DNA from: Deltaproteobacteria bacterium
GTDB taxonomy: Bacteria > UBA10199 > DSSB01
Direction: 5' to 3'
Assembly: GCA_020440745.1 (NCBI GenBank)
Contig: JAGRNM010000045.1
Coordinates: forward strand, 1 to 8,741
DNA: 8,741 nt
The translations under genes and the position numbers were made by a program. This document shows, piece after piece, positions 6,525 to 8,741 of this stretch (position 1 is the first letter of the stretch; every line of letters begins with the position of its first letter). The notes under the pieces were generated by a model, which was given only the letters and a program-made list of their open reading frames with translations, had not been told where the DNA came from and searched no databases.

Positions 6525-7307
6525 TTAGAGATCTAAAAATCTAGGAGGCCTTTTTTCTAAAAAAGACTCAACCCCCTCCTTAAAATGATCAGTAAGACTG
6601 GACTCGCAGATATTTTTTGTCTCCAAGCTAAGTTGTTCGTGAAGCGTATTAGTATAGCTCCCTTGCAAAAGTTTTTTAAGACGTCCAAAGACTTGGGTGG
6701 GTCCTTGAGCCAGTTGCAAGGCAATCTCTTCGGTTTTGACTTTGAGTTCCTCTAAAGGAACTATCCAATTAATCAATCCTAATTCCTTAGCTTCTTGGGC
6801 AGAAAGATTGGGCATCATCATAAAAATCTCAGCCGCTTTTTTCATACCCACATGCTTAGGAAGAAAATAAGTAGAACTGCCATCAGGAGTAAGACCAATA
6901 CGGGCATAGGCCAAATTAAATACTGTCTCTTCAGAAGCAATAGCCAGATCACAGGCCAAGACTAAAGGCGCCCCTGCTCCCGCTGCTGCTCCCTGTACCG
7001 AAGCTAAAACGGGTTTTTCTAGATTACGTAAACTTTCGATCATCTCATGAAGACGATCCACCATGCTCTTAGGGATGGCTTCTTTGTTTTGAATCCTTTG
7101 ATTAAAAAATTTAATATCCCCGCCGGCACAAAAACAACGCCCCTTAGCGCTAAGGACCACTGCTTTAATCTCTGGAGCATTACAAGCTTGAACTGCCTGA
7201 GCCAAGGCCTCGATTAATTCGGGATTCATGGCATTGAGCTCTTCTGGTTTATTGAGAATAATCTCGGCTACTAAACCTTTTTTTTCCAACAACACCGCTT
7301 GACTCAC
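6525..7307 (-). CDS. Enoyl-CoA hydratase/isomerase (crotonase) family protein, PaaG-like
   Basis: A crotonase-fold acyl-CoA enzyme, 260 aa from the preferred start. The oxyanion-hole motif FCAGGDIK is at 59-66 and the second oxyanion region VQGAAAGAG at 104-112. The two glutamates used by true enoyl-CoA hydratases (Glu144 and Glu164 in rat) align here to Pro114 and Tyr134. Asp142 in LTPDGSSTYFLP (139-150) matches the Asp of PaaG-type isomerases. That suggests double-bond isomerisation or an epoxy-CoA type reaction rather than hydration. The ATG at 7319 has no Shine-Dalgarno, whereas GGAGG at 7313-7317, inside the ATG-initiated frame, lies 5 nt before GTG 7307. I therefore choose GTG; the ATG version is four residues longer. 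The neighbouring hotdog thioesterase is also of a phenylacetate-pathway-like type, but no other paa gene is present. Confidence 0.85.
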   Translation of the reverse strand: MSQAVLLEKKGLVAEIILNKPEELNAMNPELIEALAQAVQACNAPEIKAVVLSAKGRCFCAGGDIKFFNQRIQNKEAIPKSMVDRLHEMIESLRNLEKPVLASVQGAAAGAGAPLVLACDLAIASEETVFNLAYARIGLTPDGSSTYFLPKHVGMKKAAEIFMMMPNLSAQEAKELGLINWIVPLEELKVKTEEIALQLAQGPTQVFGRLKKLLQGSYTNTLHEQLSLETKNICESSLTDHFKEGVESFLEKRPPRFLDL

Positions 7308-7312
7308 AATAA

Positions 7313-7317
7313 CCTCC
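7313..7317 (-). promoter_or_regulatory. Shine-Dalgarno favouring GTG 7307 as the PaaG-like start
   Basis: GGAGG on the minus strand is 5 nt upstream of GTG 7307-7305. It begins with the G of the in-frame ATG 7319-7317, so it cannot serve that ATG. No other Shine-Dalgarno lies upstream. Confidence 0.6.
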
Positions 7318-7374
7318 ATTGATTTTAATAGCTGTCCAAAAAGAAAAAAAACAAGGCTAAGTCTTTGAGTTGCT

Positions 7375-7794
7375 TTATTTGCCTGCCAAATAAATATTAA
7401 AAGTGCCCAAAGCTACCGCCACGTCTTTTCCTTCTTCTCTAAAAACATGGCACTCAATCACGGCATGGGAACGACCTCTAAACTTGATCTTTGAATCAGC
7501 AAAGATCTTCTCTCCCAACTGGACTCCACTGAGGTAGTTAATTTTAAATTCGATAGTAGAACAAAGCATGCCTGGTTTGATGGTAGTAAAAACCGCTGCC
7601 CCCATCGACCAATCCACAAAAGAACTAATCACTCCTCCATGGACTTTGCCCGAAGGGCTTAAATGTTTTTTTTCAATCTTTAAAGAGGTCCTCACCTTAC
7701 CTTCTTCGTAACTCTCTAACTCGTAGCCTACCAGAGCACCAAAAAGGTCTTCATGGGGAAAAAGATTTTCTAAATGTTTAGGTAAAGATGGCAT
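7375..7794 (-). CDS. PaaI-family hotdog acyl-CoA thioesterase
   Basis: A 139-aa cytosolic hotdog-fold protein, expected to hydrolyse an acyl- or aryl-CoA thioester. The family signature SGKVHGGVISSFVDWSMG is at residues 48-65, with HGG at 52-54 on the central helix start and Asp61 at the usual acidic catalytic position. The Asn commonly found before this motif is Ser46 here. TIEFKINYLSG (80-90) and the final strands ending near residue 135 complete the fold. Length is normal. ATG 7794 is the only practical start, as an in-frame TAA lies three codons upstream (7806-7804), but no Shine-Dalgarno precedes it. A TATACT box 11 nt upstream would place the transcript start almost at the ATG, so translation may be leaderless. 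The PaaG-like gene follows after 67 bp, or 55 bp if its ATG is used. The natural substrate is unknown. Confidence 0.87.
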   Translation of the reverse strand: MPSLPKHLENLFPHEDLFGALVGYELESYEEGKVRTSLKIEKKHLSPSGKVHGGVISSFVDWSMGAAVFTTIKPGMLCSTIEFKINYLSGVQLGEKIFADSKIKFRGRSHAVIECHVFREEGKDVAVALGTFNIYLAGK

Positions 7795-7805
7795 GTAAGC
7801 GACTT

Positions 7806-7811
7806 AGTATA
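7806..7811 (-). promoter_or_regulatory. Candidate -10 box for the thioesterase-led operon
   Basis: Minus-strand TATACT (5 of 6 to TATAAT) ends 11 nt before the ATG at 7794. A good -35 at 16-18 bp is absent; the nearest TTGATC is at only 13 bp. If real, the mRNA 5' end would fall about 5 nt before the start codon. Confidence 0.35.
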
Positions 7812-7825
7812 GCTTAAGCTTAAGG

Positions 7826-7867
7826 ATCAAGCTTCTTGATTTTAATAAATTAATTAATAAAATCAAG
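7826..7867. repeat. Inverted repeats built from CTTGAT half-sites in the divergent intergenic region
   Basis: CTTGATTTTA at 7835-7844 is the exact inverse complement of TAAAATCAAG at 7858-7867, centred on 7851 with an AT-only centre. A further ATCAAG at 7826-7831 pairs with CTTGAT at 7835-7840 (3-bp spacer). A fourth CTTGAT lies at 7902-7907, overlapping the -35 of the candidate plus-strand promoter. The arrangement between divergent genes resembles a multi-site operator. The stems are too AT-rich to be convincing terminators. The rest of the gene-free stretch 7795-8118 holds the promoters and the leader described separately. Confidence 0.5.
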
Positions 7868-7902
7868 TACTTAAATAATTATTCCAAATTTTGTTGGAAG
7901 CC

Positions 7903-7930
7903 TTGATATTTTTACAAAATAACGTACACT
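7903..7930 (+). promoter_or_regulatory. Candidate sigma70 promoter for the secreted metalloprotease
   Basis: TTGATA at 7903-7908 (5 of 6 to the -35 consensus) is separated by 16 bp from TACACT at 7925-7930 (4 of 6 to the -10 consensus). Transcription would begin near 7937, leaving a leader of roughly 180 nt before the GTG at 8119. Confidence 0.45.
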
Positions 7931-7983
7931 TCTCGCAAGGTCCCAAAGGAAGCTTGTTTCTTTCTTTTCTTAAAGAACAAGTT

Positions 7984-8005
7984 GGCTAGCCTTCTTAGGT
8001 TAGCT
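7984..8005 (+). other. Hairpin in the metalloprotease leader
   Basis: GCTAGCCT (7985-7992) pairs with AGGTTAGC (7997-8004) through a TCTT tetraloop, an 8-bp stem with one G-U pair plus an outer G-U. No T-tract follows, so it is not an intrinsic terminator. It may be a leader structure affecting stability or translation, or chance. Confidence 0.35.
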
Positions 8006-8107
8006 TCTACGGATGCTTCAAAAAAAACAAAAATGAAAAAATTAAAAAGAAGGCTGATGTTTTTATAAAAAGACAAAAATTAGCATTGGCTCTTGATAAG
8101 CATAAAA

Positions 8108-8111
8108 AGGA
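8108..8111 (+). promoter_or_regulatory. Shine-Dalgarno for the GTG start of the metalloprotease
   Basis: AGGA lies 7 nt upstream of GTG 8119-8121. The frame is open back to a TAG at 7996-7998 without an ATG, and the only alternative close to the signal peptide, TTG 8086, has no such motif. Confidence 0.55.
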
Positions 8112-8118
8112 AAAAAGG

Positions 8119-8741
8119 GTGAAAAAATCGCGGCAGCTTTTTGTCTTGGTATTACTTTGTCTTAGCTTGAGTGCCCCTTCGGCTTGGGCAGGAAGTTTTT
8201 TAAAGTCCAATATCAATGGACAGGCCTTTGCTTGGAAAGGACAAGTGATTTTAAATGCTGAGCAGGGAGCTTTAAAAGAAGGCGTCTATGATCATGAAGC
8301 TTCTTTAAAGCTTGTGGAAGAAGCTTTTCACCAATGGCTTTCGGTCCCGGGAGTGGACTTAGACTTTGTTTGGGGACCCCAACTCTCCGACGGAGGCAAT
8401 ACGACTAGGACCAATTACCGAGAGTTTTATGATTCTTCTCTCCACGCTTGTTATGATGATGATGAAGACACTGAGTGCCTTAGTCCCATTATCTTTGACG
8501 AAGACGGATCAATCATTGAGGATCTTTTTGGATCTTGTACCCAGTTTTCTACTATGGGAGTGGCTAGCTTTAAAGAAATCAGCCGTCAGGATATTGGCGA
8601 AGAAGCCACTATCATTAAAAAAGCCTACGCCATTTTTAGCGGTGCTTGCATTGCGCCTGTTGTAGAAAAAGAAGGTTGCCCTCCTTGCGAACGAATTTTA
8701 GACGCCGAAGATGTTAAAAGTTTAATCACGCACGAAGCAGG
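8119..8741 (+). CDS. Secreted matrixin-type zinc metalloprotease, N-terminal part (cut by window edge)
   Basis: The frame runs from GTG 8119 for 207 full codons to the window edge. Residues 2-24 are a Sec signal peptide: basic KKSR, hydrophobic LFVLVLLCLSLS, then an AWA cleavage site before Gly25. The mature part begins with a metzincin-like prodomain or N-terminal layout, including VEEAFHQWLSVPGVDLDF, SPIIFDEDGSII and GVASF. This resembles matrixin-like proteases of deltaproteobacteria. The last visible residues are LITHEAG, so the window ends inside what should be the zinc motif HExxH (His205, Glu206). Six cysteines, including CPPC, lie in the exported part and suggest disulfides, although CPPC can also be redox-active or bind metal. 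The exported protein could degrade host, prey or environmental protein. The protease call depends on the unseen rest of the motif; a HEAGH continuation would settle it. Confidence 0.7.
   Translation, partial: MKKSRQLFVLVLLCLSLSAPSAWAGSFLKSNINGQAFAWKGQVILNAEQGALKEGVYDHEASLKLVEEAFHQWLSVPGVDLDFVWGPQLSDGGNTTRTNYREFYDSSLHACYDDDEDTECLSPIIFDEDGSIIEDLFGSCTQFSTMGVASFKEISRQDIGEEATIIKKAYAIFSGACIAPVVEKEGCPPCERILDAEDVKSLITHEA

Noticed and set aside
6632..6643. GTTGTTCGTGAA, identical to 12 bases at 3747-3758 in the cysW-cysA repeat
   Set aside because: It is inside the PaaG-like coding sequence, where it encodes ordinary residues, and the flanks do not match. It is a chance 12-mer, not another repeat copy.
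8007..8216. 69-codon minus-strand open frame opposite the protease leader and signal peptide
   Set aside because: Its hydrophobic look is the antisense of the signal peptide and A-rich leader. No ribosome site or homology is seen.
8366..8665. 99-codon plus-strand open frame
   Set aside because: It lies wholly inside the protease gene in another frame. The signal peptide and HE motif belong to the frame starting at 8119.

Overview
This is an AT-rich window from a Gram-negative bacterium. It holds six complete genes packed on the minus strand, one complete and one partial gene on the plus strand, one further partial minus-strand gene, and one pseudogene. The organism must have a diderm cell plan, because there is a lipoprotein-type periplasmic sulfate-binding protein. 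A hopanoid/squalene gene (hpnE) and a secreted matrixin-type protease fit a Bdellovibrionota- or 'deltaproteobacterial'-like lineage. That placement is inferred from gene content and composition, not shown.

Layout. 1-415 (minus, cut by the window edge): start of a DUF924 protein. 488-1846 (plus): hpnE, the FAD-dependent last step of the HpnCDE squalene pathway, without hpnC or hpnD beside it. 1826-2176 (minus): a decayed HicB-type antitoxin with a C-terminal helix-turn-helix, one reading frame broken by three stop codons. 2177-7794 (minus): a seven-gene co-directional run, in transcription order a PaaI-like hotdog thioesterase, a PaaG-like enoyl-CoA isomerase/hydratase, the sulfate-binding lipoprotein, cysT, cysW, cysA and a VOC (glyoxalase-fold) protein. 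7795-8118: a regulatory intergenic region between divergent genes. 8119-8741 (plus, cut by the window edge): a secreted metalloprotease whose zinc motif begins exactly at the edge.

How the genes work together. The binding protein, the two permeases and the ATPase form a complete sulfate/thiosulfate ABC importer: periplasmic capture, a heterodimeric channel, and ATP hydrolysis. The two acyl-CoA enzymes upstream and the VOC protein downstream lie close enough to share a transcript with it, although nothing in their sequences ties them to sulfur metabolism. The tight packing (11-bp cysT/cysW overlap, 18 bp between cysA and the VOC start) is broken only between cysW and cysA. That gap is filled by a CAA/GTT-rich repeat with a 16-bp inverted repeat and a TATAAT box.

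I did not find a clearly new multi-gene system. The strongest unexplained signals are the HicB remnant abutting the VOC gene in frame, the repeat inside the sulfate operon with cysA lacking a Shine-Dalgarno, and the repeated CTTGAT half-sites upstream of the protease. I saw no tRNA, rRNA, CRISPR array, insertion sequence or classical GC-stem/T-tract terminator. Several starts were moved from the longest ORF on Shine-Dalgarno grounds (VOC to 2608, PaaG-like to 7307, protease GTG at 8119).
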